NCBI GenBank assembly: GCA_948146395.1
Contig: OX411544.1
Coordinates: 93,855,232-93,919,231, forward strand
From: Fragum whitleyi
Lineage: Eukaryota; Mollusca; Bivalvia; Cardiida; Cardiidae
Direction of reading: 5' to 3'
Length of the DNA: 64,000 nucleotides
The translations under genes were made by a program, and so were the position numbers. How positions within the stretch are numbered: the first letter of the stretch is position 1; each line of letters begins with the position of its first letter. This document shows, piece by piece, positions 45,885 to 58,739 of this stretch. The notes below the pieces were generated by a model. It was not told the origin of the DNA. It ran no database searches and was given only the letters and a program-made list of their open reading frames with translations.

Positions 45885-47541
45885 TAAAGAAGAATTTTTT
45901 TGCCAATGAAATATAAAAATTGCACATATTTACGTACAATTACCTTTTTTGGATTAAATCTGAAAATTTCAGGCGCTTACGTGTTATAGTTAATGAGTAA
46001 TGGTCGTTACCCTTAACCCAGTCGGGGAAAAATTCACATCAAATATAGTCCCAAGCGAAAAATTGTTCTTTGAAAAACGTGAGTTTTCTATACACAAAAA
46101 CTGAAGGTTGTTTTCTATTTAGGAGTACTTTTTCATCACAATTTAATTAAATATCTTCTTTGCAATGCATTTAATGGTGTTTTGCGGGTGAAAATTGTCA
46201 TTTTCTATTTTTCATGGATTTTCTTTTGTCGTAACCCTTATCTTTCATAAAAAATTTACGAGTTTTCGCATTTTTCAGCCTACACGGTGTTTGTTTATCA
46301 GCTAATTCCTCAATGTAACACATGAAATATTACACAAGCATATGCCTGATAACTATGCAAAAAATCAAAGAAATCGGTCAAATAGGTTTTGAAAAATCAA
46401 CGAACTCCCTTAACCCTGTTAAAGTTTAAAAGCTATCTCTCTGAGCGGTTAAAACGCGCCGGACATAACCCAATAACATTCAAACTGTGTTTTCTTTACA
46501 TGATAATGTTTTCCAGAGTGCATTTCACTATTTTGAGACACCTCGCGCAAAATGTTTGTTTTCGGTTGCAAATTATTATCAAAAAACCCTTATCTTTTTG
46601 TGCAAAAAAATCTTCTTTTCTCTTATTTTGGGGCTTATGATATATTTTTACAGTATAACTAATCCAAATTAAGAATATAATAACATAAAAAAAATGTTGT
46701 TTGCCACATTTAAGAAAAAAAAGTGCAATTGGTTGAGTAGTTTTTGAAAATTAGCGCTTATCTTTCACTCCAGCCAGGCAAACATCAACTTGGTTGACCA
46801 CCCCCCCCCCCGGCAAAAAAGCCGAAATTAACTCAAAATATTCCAAAAATACCATTCTCTTTTCACTATTGTCTATTATTTTGTTTCAATGAATACTTAA
46901 AGCGCATATTTTGCAAATCCGATATAATTCAACACGGATTTATTTGTAAAATTAACCCTTATCTTTTGTTGAAATTTTATTTTTTCATATATTTTTTGTC
47001 AAAAATGTTATTTTTTCCAATGTTTCTGTCAAAAAGTGTTAAATTAGACCGGATTTTGTTCGGTTTTCTTTAGTTCTACCCTTAAAATACTTTTTTGTTG
47101 TTTGTGACTTAAAAATATCCAATCAATATCAAGTTACGACGAACCAGTGGAGTAGATTTTTCCTTCTAGAGACGGCCCAAGATTAAGTTTTTCTTATTAC
47201 GTAATAGTCCTAATTACTTCCGGGTACAAAAATCGACTGTCAAACTAAAAGAAAATTATTTTGCAATATATACATGCAAAGAATGCAAGGCACTGACACA
47301 CATTCAATGACTAAAAAATGCAAGAAATGGGTGCTATTGTCCCGCGAGCGTGGTGCTTTTACTGTCAAAAAGCACTAAACGAATACCGAATTGGCCCTTT
47401 TAGCTTGACATATCATTTAAAGAATATTTTTCTCGATATTTGGTGATTAAGTAACCTAAAATAAAAACTCTAAGCGGACGAAGTAACTCTTACAAGACCA
47501 TTAATAAGAGAACATGCACTTATTTGCATATTTACAATTTA

Positions 47542-48001
47542 GGTATAAGGGAACTAATTCATTTTCCGTTATCGGCCATTATAACCTTTCCGGTCATAGC
47601 TCAGTCCAAGAGTTTGCGAGAGTGATCAAACCTGTCTTAAATTGAGGCCCATTCATTTGCGCATGAAATAAATTGAAAATTAGTATGGCATGATCCCTTT
47701 TCTCTACGACTTTTCGGGCCATTTTTGAGATGACCCTTACCGCGAAGCTGTTTTTACCGGCCCCTCAAAAAAATATACCCATGTTTAAAAATAGCTTTTG
47801 GACCCGGAAAATAGTTTAAAATCTTTAATTTTTCGATTGTATTTCAACAACGGATTATAATCGCTGAAAAATATACAAACAATTTTGGATTTCAATAATA
47901 TTGACCAATCAGAGATCACCTTCAACATTTGAGTATATGGACCGGAGTTTCCCTAAAGTTTTCTACCAGAGTGGTTGGAAATGAATTAGTTCCCTTAGAC
48001 C
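47542..48001. mobile_element. TIR element copy 3 (460 bp)
   Basis: Complete copy with the same ends as copy 2. Preceded by CAATTTA where the others have CATTTA. Confidence 0.8.
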
Positions 48002-49656
48002 TAAAGAAGAATTTTTTTGCCAATGAAATATAAAAATTGCACATATTTACGTACAATTACCTTTTTTGGATTAAATCTGAAAATTTCAGGCGCTTACGTG
48101 TTATAGTTAATGAGTAATGGTCGTTACCCTTAACCCAGTCGGGGAAAAATTCACATCAAATATAGTCCCAAGCGAAAAATTGTTCTTTGAAAAACGTGAG
48201 TTTTCTATACACAAAAACTGAAGGTTGTTTTCTATTTAGGAGTACTTTTTCATCACAATTTAATTAAATATCTTCTTTGCAATGCATTTAATGGTGTTTT
48301 GCGGGTGAAAATTGTCATTTTCTATTTTTCATGGATTTTCTTTTGTCGTAACCCTTATCTTTCATAAGAAATTTACGAGTTTTCGCATTTTTCAGCCTAC
48401 ACGGTGTTTGTTTATCAGCTAATTCCTCAATGTAACACATGAAATATTACACAAGCATATGCCTGATAACTATGCAAAAAATCAAAGAAATCGGTCAAAT
48501 AGGTTTTGAAAAATCAACGAACTCCCTTAACCCTGTTAAAGTTTAAAAGCTATCTCTCTGAGCGGTTAAAACGCGCCGGACATAACCCAATAACATTCAA
48601 ACTGTGTTTTCTTTACATGATAATGTTTTCCAGAGTGCATTTCACTATTTTGAGACACCTCGCGCAAAATGTTTGTTTTCGGTTGCAAATTATTATCAAA
48701 AAACCCTTATCTTTTTGTGCAAAAAAATCTTCTTTTCTCTTATTTTGGGGCTTATGATATATTTTTACAGTATAACTAATCCAAATTAAGAATATAATAA
48801 CATAAAAAAAATGTTGTTTGCCACATTTAAGAAAAAAAAGTGCAATTGGTTGAGTAGTTTTTGAAAATTAGCGCTTATCTTTCACTCCAGCCAGGCAAAC
48901 ATCAACTTGGTTGACCACCCCCCCCCGGCAAAAAAGCCGAAATTAACTCAAAATATTCCAAAAATACCATTCTCTTTTCACTATTGTCTATTATTTTGTT
49001 TCAATGAATACTTAAAGCGCATATTTTGCAAATCCGATATAATTCAACACGGATTTATTTGTAAAATTAACCCTTATCTTTTGTTGAAATTTTATTTTTT
49101 CATATATTTTTTGTCAAAAATGTTATTTTTTCCAATGTTTCTGTCAAAAAGTGTTAAATTAGACCGGATTTTGTTCGGTTTTCTTTAGTTCTACCCTTAA
49201 AATACTTTTTTGTTGTTTGTGACTTAAAAATATCCAATCAATATCAAGTTACGACGAACCAGTGGAGTAGATTTTTCCTTCTAGAGACGGCCCAAGATTA
49301 AGTTTTTCTTATTACGTAATAGTCCTAATTACTTCCGGGTACAAAAATCGACTGTCAAACTAAAAGAAAATTATTTTGCAATATATACATGCAAAGAATG
49401 CAAGGCACTGACACACATTCAAAGACTAAAAAATGCAAGAAATGGGTGCTATTGTCCCGCGAGCGTGGTGTTTTTACTGTCAAAAAGCACTAAACGAATA
49501 CCGAATTGGCCCTTTTAGCTTGACATATCATTTAAAGAATATTTTTCTCGATATTTGGTGATTAAGTAACCTAAAATAAAAACTCTAAGCGGACGAAGTA
49601 ACTCTTACAAGACCATTAATAAGAGAACATGCACTTATTTGCATATTTACCATTTA

Positions 49657-50116
49657 GGTATAAGGGAACTAATTCATTTTCCGTTATCGGCCATTATAAC
49701 CTTTCCGGTCATAGCTCAGTCCAAGAGTTTGCGAGAGTGATCAAACCTGTCTTAAATTGAGGCCCATTCATTTGCGCATGAAATAAATTGAAAATTAGTA
49801 TGGCATGATCCCTTTTCTCTACGACTTTTCGGGCCATTTTTGAGATGACCCTTACCGCGAAGCTGTTTTTACCGGCCCCTCAAAAAAATATACCCATGTT
49901 TAAAAATAGCTTTTGGACCCGGAAAATAGTTTAAAATCTTTAATTTTTCGATTGTATTTCAACAACGGATTATAATCGCTGAAAAATATACAAACAATTT
50001 TGGATTTCAATAATATTGACCAATCAGAGATCACCTTCAACATTTGAGTATATGGACCGGAGTTTCCCTAAAGTTTTCTACCAGAGTGGTTGGAAATGAA
50101 TTAGTTCCCTTAGACC
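49657..50116. mobile_element. TIR element copy 4 (460 bp)
   Basis: Complete copy with the same ends and length as copy 2. Confidence 0.8.
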
Positions 50117-51774
50117 TAAAGAAGAATTTTTTTGCCAATGAAATATAAAAATTGCACATATTTACGTACAATTACCTTTTTTGGATTAAATCTGAAAATT
50201 TCAGGCGCTTACGTGTTATAGTTAATGAGTAATGGTCGTTACCCTTAACCCAGTCGGGGAAAAATTCACATCAAATATAGTCCCAAGCGAAAAATTGTTC
50301 TTTGAAAAACGTGAGTTTTCTATACACAAAAACTGAAGGTTGTTTTCTATTTAGGAGTACTTTTTCATCACAATTTAATTAAATATCTTCTTTGCAATGC
50401 ATTTAATGGTGTTTTGCGGGTGAAAATTGTCATTTTCTATTTTTCATGGATTTTCTTTTGTCGTAACCCTTATCTTTCATAAGAAATTTACGAGTTTTCG
50501 CATTTTTCAGCCTACACGGTGTTTGTTTATCAGCTAATTCCTCAATGTAACACATGAAATATTACACAAGCATATGCCTGATAACTATGCAAAAAATCAA
50601 AGAAATCGGTCAAATAGGTTTTGAAAAATCAACGAACTCCCTTAACCCTGTTAAAGTTTAAAAGCTATCTCTCTGAGCGGTTAAAACGCGCCGGACATAA
50701 CCCAATAACATTCAAACTGTGTTTTCTTTACATGATAATGTTTTCCAGAGTGCATTTCACTATTTTGAGACACCTCGCGCAAAATGTTTGTTTTCGGTTG
50801 CAAATTATTATCAAAAAACCCTTATCTTTTTGTGCAAAAAAATCTTCTTTTCTCTTATTTTGGGGCTTATGATATATTTTTACAGTATAACTAATCCAAA
50901 TTAAGAATATAATAACATAAAAAAAATGTTGTTTGCCACATTTAAGAAAAAAAAGTGCAATTGGTTGAGTAGTTTTTGAAAATTAGCGCTTATCTTTCAC
51001 TCCAGCCAGGCAAACATCAACTTGGTTGACCACCCCCCCCCCCCGGCAAAAAAGCCGAAATTAACTCAAAATATTCCAAAAATACCATTCTCTTTTCACT
51101 ATTGTCTATTATTTTGTTTCAATGAATACTTAAAGCGCATATTTTGCAAATCCGATATAATTCAACACGGATTTATTTGTAAAATTAACCCTTATCTTTT
51201 GTTGAAATTTTATTTTTTCATATATTTTTTGTCAAAAATGTTATTTTTTCCAATGTTTCTGTCAAAAAGTGTTAAATTAGACCGGATTTTGTTCGGTTTT
51301 CTTTAGTTCTACCCTTAAAATACTTTTTTGTTGTTTGTGACTTAAAAATATCCAATCAATATCAAGTTACGACGAACCAGTGGAGTAGATTTTTCCTTCT
51401 AGAGACGGCCCAAGATTAAGTTTTTCTTATTACGTAATAGTCCTAATTACTTCCGGGTACAAAAATCGACTGTCAAACTAAAAGAAAATTATTTTGCAAT
51501 ATATACATGCAAAGAATGCAAGGCACTGACACACATTCAATGACTAAAAAATGCAAGAAATGGGTGCTATTGTCCCGCGAGCGTGGTGCTTTTACTGTCA
51601 AAAAGCACTAAACGAATACCGAATTGGCCCTTTTAGCTTGACATATCATTTAAAGAATATTTTTCTCGATATTGGGTGATTAAGTAACCTAAAATAAAAA
51701 CTCTAAGCGGACGAAGTAACTCTTACAAGACCATTAATAAGAGAACATGCACTTATTTGCATATTTACCATTTA

Positions 51775-52234
51775 GGTATAAGGGAACTAATTCATTTTCC
51801 GTTATCGGCCATTATAACCTTTCCGGTCATAGCTCAGTCCAAGAGTTTGCGAGAGTGATCAAACCTGTCTTAAATTGAGGCCCATTCATTTGCGCATGAA
51901 ATAAATTGAAAATTAGTATGGCATGATCCCTTTTCTCTACGACTTTTCGGGCCATTTTTGAGATGACCCTTACCGCGAAGCTGTTTTTACCGGCCCCTCA
52001 AAAAAATATACCCATGTTTAAAAATAGCTTTTGGACCCGGAAAATAGTTTAAAATCTTTAATTTTTCGATTGTATTTCAACAACGGATTATAATCGCTGA
52101 AAAATATACAAACAATTTTGGATTTCAATAATATTGACCAATCAGAGATCACCTTCAACATTTGAGTATATGGACCGGAGTTTCCCTAAAGTTTTCTACC
52201 AGAGTGGTTGGAAATGAATTAGTTCCCTTAGACC
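51775..52234. mobile_element. TIR element copy 5 (460 bp)
   Basis: Complete copy with the same ends and length as copy 2. Confidence 0.8.
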
Positions 52235-53892
52235 TAAAGAAGAATTTTTTTGCCAATGAAATATAAAAATTGCACATATTTACGTACAATTACCTTTTTT
52301 GGATTAAATCTGAAAATTTCAGGCGCTTACGTGTTATAGTTAATGAGTAATGGTCGTTACCCTTAACCCAGTCGGGGAAAAATTCACATCAAATATAGTC
52401 CCAAGCGAAAAATTGTTCTTTGAAAAACGTGAGTTTTCTATACACAAAAACTGAAGGTTGTTTTCTATTTAGGAGTACTTTTTCATCACAATTTAATTAA
52501 ATATCTTCTTTGCAATGCATTTAATGGTGTTTTGCGGGTGAAAATTGTCATTTTCTATTTTTCATGGATTTTCTTTTGTCGTAACCCTTATCTTTCATAA
52601 GAAATTTACGAGTTTTCGCATTTTTCAGCCTACACGGTGTTTGTTTATCAGCTAATTCCTCAATGTAACACATGAAATATTACACAAGCATATGCCTGAT
52701 AACTATGCAAAAAATCAAAGAAATCGGTCAAATAGGTTTTGAAAAATCAACGAACTCCCTTAACCCTGTTAAAGTTTAAAAGCTATCTCTCTGAGCGGTT
52801 AAAACGCGCCGGACATAACCCAATAACATTCAAACTGTGTTTTCTTTACATGATAATGTTTTCCAGAGTGCATTTCACTATTTTGAGACACCTCGCGCAA
52901 AATGTTTGTTTTCGGTTGCAAATTATTATCAAAAAACCCTTATCTTTTTGTGCAAAAAAATCTTCTTTTCTCTTATTTTGGGGCTTATGATATATTTTTA
53001 CAGTATAACTAATCCAAATTAAGAATATAATAACATAAAAAAAATGTTGTTTGCCACATTTAAGAAAAAAAAGTGCAATTGGTTGAGTAGTTTTTGAAAA
53101 TTAGCGCTTATCTTTCACTCCAGCCAGGCAAACATCAACTTGGTTGACCACCCCCCCCCCCCGGCAAAAAAGCCGAAATTAACTCAAAATATTCCAAAAA
53201 TACCATTCTCTTTTCACTATTGTCTATTATTTTGTTTCAATGAATACTTAAAGCGCATATTTTGCAAATCCGATATAATTCAACACGGATTTATTTGTAA
53301 AATTAACCCTTATCTTTTGTTGAAATTTTATTTTTTCATATATTTTTTGTCAAAAATGTTATTTTTTCCAATGTTTCTGTCAAAAAGTGTTAAATTAGAC
53401 CGGATTTTGTTCGGTTTTCTTTAGTTCTACCCTTAAAATACTTTTTTGTTGTTTGTGACTTAAAAATATCCAATCAATATCAAGTTACGACGAACCAGTG
53501 GAGTAGATTTTTCCTTCTAGAGACGGCCCAAGATTAAGTTTTTCTTATTACGTAATAGTCCTAATTACTTCCGGGTACAAAAATCGACTGTCAAACTAAA
53601 AGAAAATTATTTTGCAATATATACATGCAAAGAATGCAAGGCACTGACACACATTCAATGACTAAAAAATGCAAGAAATGGGTGCTATTGTCCCGCGAGT
53701 GTGGTGTTTTTACTGTCAAAAAGCACTAAACGAATACCGAATTGGCCCTTTTAGCTTGACATATCATTTAAAGAATATTTTTCTCGATATTTGGTGATTA
53801 AGTAACCTAAAATAAAAACTCTAAGCGGACGAAGTAACTCTTACAAGACCATTAATAAGAGAACATGCACTTATTTGCATATTTACCATTTA

Positions 53893-54352
53893 GGTATAAG
53901 GGAACTAATTCATTTTCCGTTATCGGCCATTATAACCTTTCCGGTCATAGCTCAGTCCAAGAGTTTGCGAGAGTGATCAAACCTGTCTTAAATTGAGGCC
54001 CATTCATTTGCGCATGAAATAAATTGAAAATTAGTATGGCATGATCCCTTTTCTCTACGACTTTTCGGGCCAATTTTGAGATGACCCTTACCGCGAAGCT
54101 GTTTTTACCGGCCCCTCAAAAAAATATACCCATGTTTAAAAATAGCTTTTGGACCCGGAAAATAGTTTAAAATCTTTAATTTTTCGATTGTATTTCAACA
54201 ACGGATTATAATCGCTGAAAAATATACAAACAATTTTGGATTTCAATAATATTGACCAATCAGAGATCACCTTCAACATTTGAGTATATGGACCGGAGTT
54301 TCCCTAAAGTTTTCTACCAGAGTGGTTGGAAATGAATTAGTTCCCTTAGACC
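53893..54352. mobile_element. TIR element copy 6 (460 bp), right edge of array
   Basis: Complete copy. The array stops exactly at its right TIR (TTAGACC); unrelated sequence (AATTATGTTTGAGG) follows. No matching 3-bp duplication is visible around this copy. Confidence 0.8.
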
Positions 54353-56060
54353 AATTATGTTTGAGGTCCCAGTAAGTAGTAGAGTGTGAAATATGCGAAT
54401 TGGCCCAATGCCAAAATTAGGAATAATAGGCAAAGGTAAGTTTTGAGTAGATATTTGAACATGTAAATGCAAAAAGCTGCTTTAAATGATCCTACGATGT
54501 AATTTTGAGACCATTTATGAATACGAAACTAACAGGTCATGACCTTTTGGTAGTTTCTCTGCACCCGATGACACTGTAAACAAAAGGTGGTGCGGTATCG
54601 AATTTTAGCCGACCGAAAGGTCCGAAAAAATAGGGTAAGTGTTCCGCAGAATTGTGAAAAAAGAAGATGGTTGACAAATACCTTGTGATGCATCACCAGA
54701 ATTGGCACTATTTTTGCTTTACAAAAAGCAAGCCTAACACAGATTATCATTTCCCTTGCGGCAACCACGGAAGTTTGAATTTCGTGCAAAACAGCCAAAT
54801 TTTCACCACTTTTCGCAACCAAAACAAATAACCACGATCGGTTAATTTGACATCTATTTCATGCATAGATAAAAAGTTTTGGTTTTTCTTGGTAGCTTAA
54901 CACTTGATTCATACTAGTTAAATGTTTGTTTCATTGTAGGCTGTTGCTTGAGAGGCCGGTATTGGATGCAGTGTGACTGGGATGTTGTGAACAGAGAATT
55001 TGTGAAATCTACTACAGTCTGTACCCTGAAGGTGGCAATGGACAGCAGCCTTCCGACTCTATAAATCGGAAGTGGGATTTCGTTTATTTTACGGCTTTTA
55101 TTGCGCATTATTAAAAAGACCAATTTTCACAAGATTCTGCTTATGGAAATAACGTAGAATAATGATGGTAAAATCTAATAACTTGGCTTCTTTTCAACAT
55201 TTGATATCGATTGAATGACTGGATCATTGAATTTAAAAATAAAGATACGTTTTTAACGCCATTCGTTTGGGAGGGGTCACTATAAATAACGAAAAAACTT
55301 TTTTATTGCCATGGAAATGTATGCTGAAGTTTTTACCAAATAAAATGCAAATGTGGTTTTAAACATATCGGAAAATAAGGAAAAAAAAAAAAAACACCAC
55401 ACACGCACGCATTAGATAATTTCTTTCAAAAATAGATTTTGTGGCATTTTTTCAATTTGAAATTACAAAAAAATAGTGCATTTTTACATTTTGAAGGCAC
55501 ATTTTGAAAATGCAATTGATAAAAGAGAAATACCCTTGGCAACAGCCATTGTGTACATGTAAAAGGTCTATCAAAACGATTGTGCTTTATAGCTATCAGC
55601 TGGTACTGAGTTTATACTAGATAAAGGTTTTACTGAAAAATGGCTAGTACCTCTCAAGGGCAGTAACTTTAGCATGAAAATGAGCATGGAAAGGCACCTT
55701 CAAATTTTGATATAATGACTTTACAATGTTGATCTACAACATAAGTGAACAAGAAAAGAATGTGTCAATCGCTACCATGAAATAATTTGGCACGAAAGAC
55801 AGTGATTCTATGATGTCATTGTCACACTTGCAAATTATATAAGTTAGGTAATTCTTGAGAAAACAATTCTTGTTCGGCAATTTTAACACAAGGCCGAGGT
55901 GAATACCATCACCGTTGTAGGCATTATCGAAATGAAACCTAAGTAATGCGAAGTGAAATCCAGAAATTCGTGAGCGAAAGAATTCTCTCTAGTCATAAAA
56001 CTAAAGAATTTTAGGACATACCAATGTGGAAACTATGTAACAACGCGGGTTAATATTAAT
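54353..56060. other. right flank of the array, no recognisable content
   Basis: AT-rich sequence with an A-run at about 55380-55394 and CAC-rich simple sequence after it. No exon was recognised. Confidence 0.5.
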
Positions 56061-56065
56061 CAAGT

Positions 56066-56490
56066 GAAATAGAGGATATTAAATGAGTGGTCATGAAATA
56101 CCGAATTTATTAAACGAGTCATCTCAAACAGATAAAAACGAGGCTGCACCGAGTTTTTATCTGTTTTAGATGACGAGTTTAATAAATTCTGTATTTTATG
56201 AGCACAAATTTTATATTCTGTTTATTATATGGCCCGAATTTTTGCGATAAATCGTCAAAATTCCTGAAATTCCACATTTCAATTTTCCGCCAAAATAATA
56301 ACGCCGTGTAAAAATGACGTCACAATATATACACTATGACGTCATGTTCGCGGTTTCAAAATATCGTTGCTATTCGATCTGAGCTCATTTGCATAGTTAT
56401 TCCACTAGTTTAATAACACCCGTGTAATATAAAAAAAATATTTAACGGGTTTATTTCACTCCCGCTGCGTAAGTCATATTATAAGGAAGT
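56066..56490 (+). repeat. dispersed foldback repeat R1, copy 3
   Basis: Same order of landmarks as 453-880: palindrome, GAGCACAA, CGCCGTG, paired TGACGTCA, TTATTCCACTAGT, AATAACACCCGTG, then TTTCACTCC and GTCATATTATAA. It is the most complete partner of copy 1. Confidence 0.72.
56098..56194. repeat. 42-bp-arm palindrome of R1, copy 3
   Basis: The arms 56098-56139 and 56153-56194 pair with about four mismatches. The 13-nt loop is GAGGCTGCACCGA. Confidence 0.85.
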
Positions 56491-56499
56491 TTACAATGT

Positions 56500-58070
56500 T
56501 TCATATAAGTTAGATCTATATGATTATAACACCTACGTTCAAAATTTATTTCTAAAACGGTTTCTTTCTGTTCTATCAAATCAGAAATAATTACAATATT
56601 TAAGGGAATATGACTTTGGAAAGATAACTAATGAGTTCATATGCACTTTTTGAATTACGTGCCATCGCGAAGCTAGTTCGTATTACAAACTATCCTTTGC
56701 GAAAATGATAACAAGATACATATTTTTAGTGCAAATGTAAGCTTGTGCGTTTTGCTTGTGCAGACCACGACATATGAATACTTAACCTGAAATCCTATTC
56801 ATTATAATTCTTAAGGCAAAGCATACGTTCAATTATAAATTGAAGTGGATAACACTGTAACAACGCGAATTGATTTGAGGATCACGAGTAGGTGAATTTA
56901 TACAGTTAAGTGCTTTGTACTGTCCGTCGGTTAGGTATTCATTACTACTTTTAGAATTCACCAAATTCAAGCAAACATTTTTATTCTAAAACGAAGATTT
57001 TTACAAAGGTTGCTACTAGTCTGCCTCGTTGGTCTGGTTACTTGTGTGCTCGAATCATAAACGGATGGTTGAAGATTCAAACCACATTGCAAGTTATTTT
57101 GCAGGTCCCTTTACTGGCACAGCCCCAGTCCAACAAGCTATAAAAGTGAGCAGAAGTAAGTAGAACCATCTCTCCCGCTTTTTGTAGCGTGCATGGTAAA
57201 ATGTGTAAGGAGTCAATGCCACGATGACAATCAGAGACCCTCGACCACTTATAATTCATTTATTTACTGAAAAGCATATAATATTAGTTCAAAAGATCAC
57301 ATGTCTATTTACGAGAATAATATTAGCGGCGTATATTGTGTCAATACACCCTTAACAAATCAGCTGACAAAAACAAGATACTGAAACAACATACGTAAAA
57401 ACGTCCGCCATGAAAAAAATAAAGAAAAAATCAGAAGGCTGTAACATTGTTTTGACAAAAAAAAAACTTTCACATAGCTCCAAGACCTAGTAGCCCAACA
57501 GCCATGATTTTATTCATTTTCATAAAGAAATTTGAACTGGTGATTTAACTAAATATACTTAGCAAAAAAGAAACTTCGCATATCTTACTGAGGTACATAG
57601 TGTCGCAATGATACCATGCTACTATTACATGTAATTTTAAAAGCAATATCCGTCGGATAACGGAAAGGTCAGCACCCGATGTCTGTGAATTGAGGGGTTT
57701 ATTGATGGTCAAAGGTCAGAAGGGTCGAGTTCAACAATCACAGAAATGAAAGAAAGTGTGTCGGTGATGGTTTCAGTATCGGCCCTTGAAGTTTTCGGAC
57801 TTTTAGTCGTTCCTATATTACGAGTGACCAACGTCTGAGCTAAACACCCATAATTGTCTTGCAGTTATCTTTCCTTGGATGAAATGAATGAGAAAATATG
57901 CGATGATGACAAGGCCTCTATGGGGCTTTCTCGTCTCGACCGACACCTCAGGTGTTTGCGAACCGATTTTCTTTTATTAATTAATCGGTGTTTAAACGTC
58001 GCTTCGAATAGTTTAACATTTAAAATTCGACGACTCTTGCATCTATCCAAAGTTTCTTGGTTCTCATGTA
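56500..58070. other. no gene accepted
   Basis: At 57867-57950 a CAG acceptor, an open stretch and a possible GT boundary occur, but the frame has no recognised motif. A DR1-like GGTCAAAGGTCA lies at 57707-57718. Otherwise nothing was recognised. Confidence 0.4.
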
Positions 58071-58079
58071 ACGGCTAGA

Positions 58080-58270
58080 ACATTTTATCTGAGCCACCAG
58101 TCGCCCTTCCCTCTGAGCCGGATCACTCGCCCATTCTGTGGGACACAAATGACACAACTCACATTGACTTTTGTCAAATATGGGATGAAAGATGGTCGAT
58201 CCGGAGATCGAACCCAGTACCCAATGATTGAAAACCAGACGCGTTACCGACTGTTTTAACCGGACTCGAC
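58080..58270 (-). repeat. tRNA-derived SINE-like segment
   Basis: On the minus strand, ACAGTCGGTAACGCG (A-box-like) is followed about 30 bases later by GGGTTCGATCTCCGG (B-box-like). A non-tRNA body then runs to about 58080. The arms do not fold into a clean cloverleaf, so it is not a tRNA gene. Confidence 0.5.
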
Positions 58271-58739
58271 AGTTTTAAACCAAGATGTTAGAATATGAAT
58301 TGCCTGTCCCGATTAGCCAAACTTAAGAGTGGCGTTATAAACAGACATGCAAGCTCTACGTTTATCCGTAGTCTGATTTCTGCCTTTTTATTGTTGTGTC
58401 GTACCCGACAATAAAATGTTCGAACAGTTATGTTTTCTCGTGCCTCTGCATAGAAATGAGCGTGACTGAGTAACAAAAATACCCCAAAAGAACTTTTGGT
58501 AGCTCAACTCGAGTATTTGACCAAAACAGGAAGTGACAGACGCACTAGCCGGGGTTCGCTTTAATCGCTCAAAATCCTGCGTCTGTGTAGTCTCTGTCGT
58601 TAGCCCGACTATTACATGTCAATAAAATTTTCCCATTGTCACTGTAAGTCTTTCAAATTAGACGAAGAAGTCAAAGTTCTTTTTATTCTGAGTATTTAAA
58701 GGCTGTTAGCAACCGGAGTCAGGAAGAGAAATTTTAAAT

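Larger units (their letters stand above)
43375..54352. repeat. ~2.117-kb macro-tandem array, 5.2 units, TIR-bounded
   Basis: Units start at 43375, 45425, 47542, 49657, 51775 and 53893, giving periods of 2050, 2117, 2115, 2118 and 2118. The first is short because about 70 bp is missing just after its left TIR. Each unit is a 460-bp TIR element plus a spacer (43764-45424, 45885-47541, 48002-49656, 50117-51774, 52235-53892). Copies are near identical, apart from scattered single-base changes and a poly-C run of 13, 11, 9, 12 and 12. Short repeated frames (61-94 codons) inside the spacer show no protein signature and begin at alternative codons, so I treat the array as non-coding. Confidence 0.97.

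Noticed and set aside
44268..53424. Families of repeated 61-94 codon open frames in the large array
   Set aside because: They recur only because the unit recurs, start at alternative codons, overlap in two frames, are Phe/Lys/Ile-rich as expected from AT-rich DNA, and change at the poly-C run between units. No protein signature was seen.
57707..57718. Nuclear-receptor DR1 site
   Set aside because: A single 12-base match with no promoter context is expected by chance in a window of this size.
57867..57950. Coding exon between a CAG acceptor and a GT boundary
   Set aside because: No motif or homologous exon in the window; both strands are open there, so coding strand cannot be decided.
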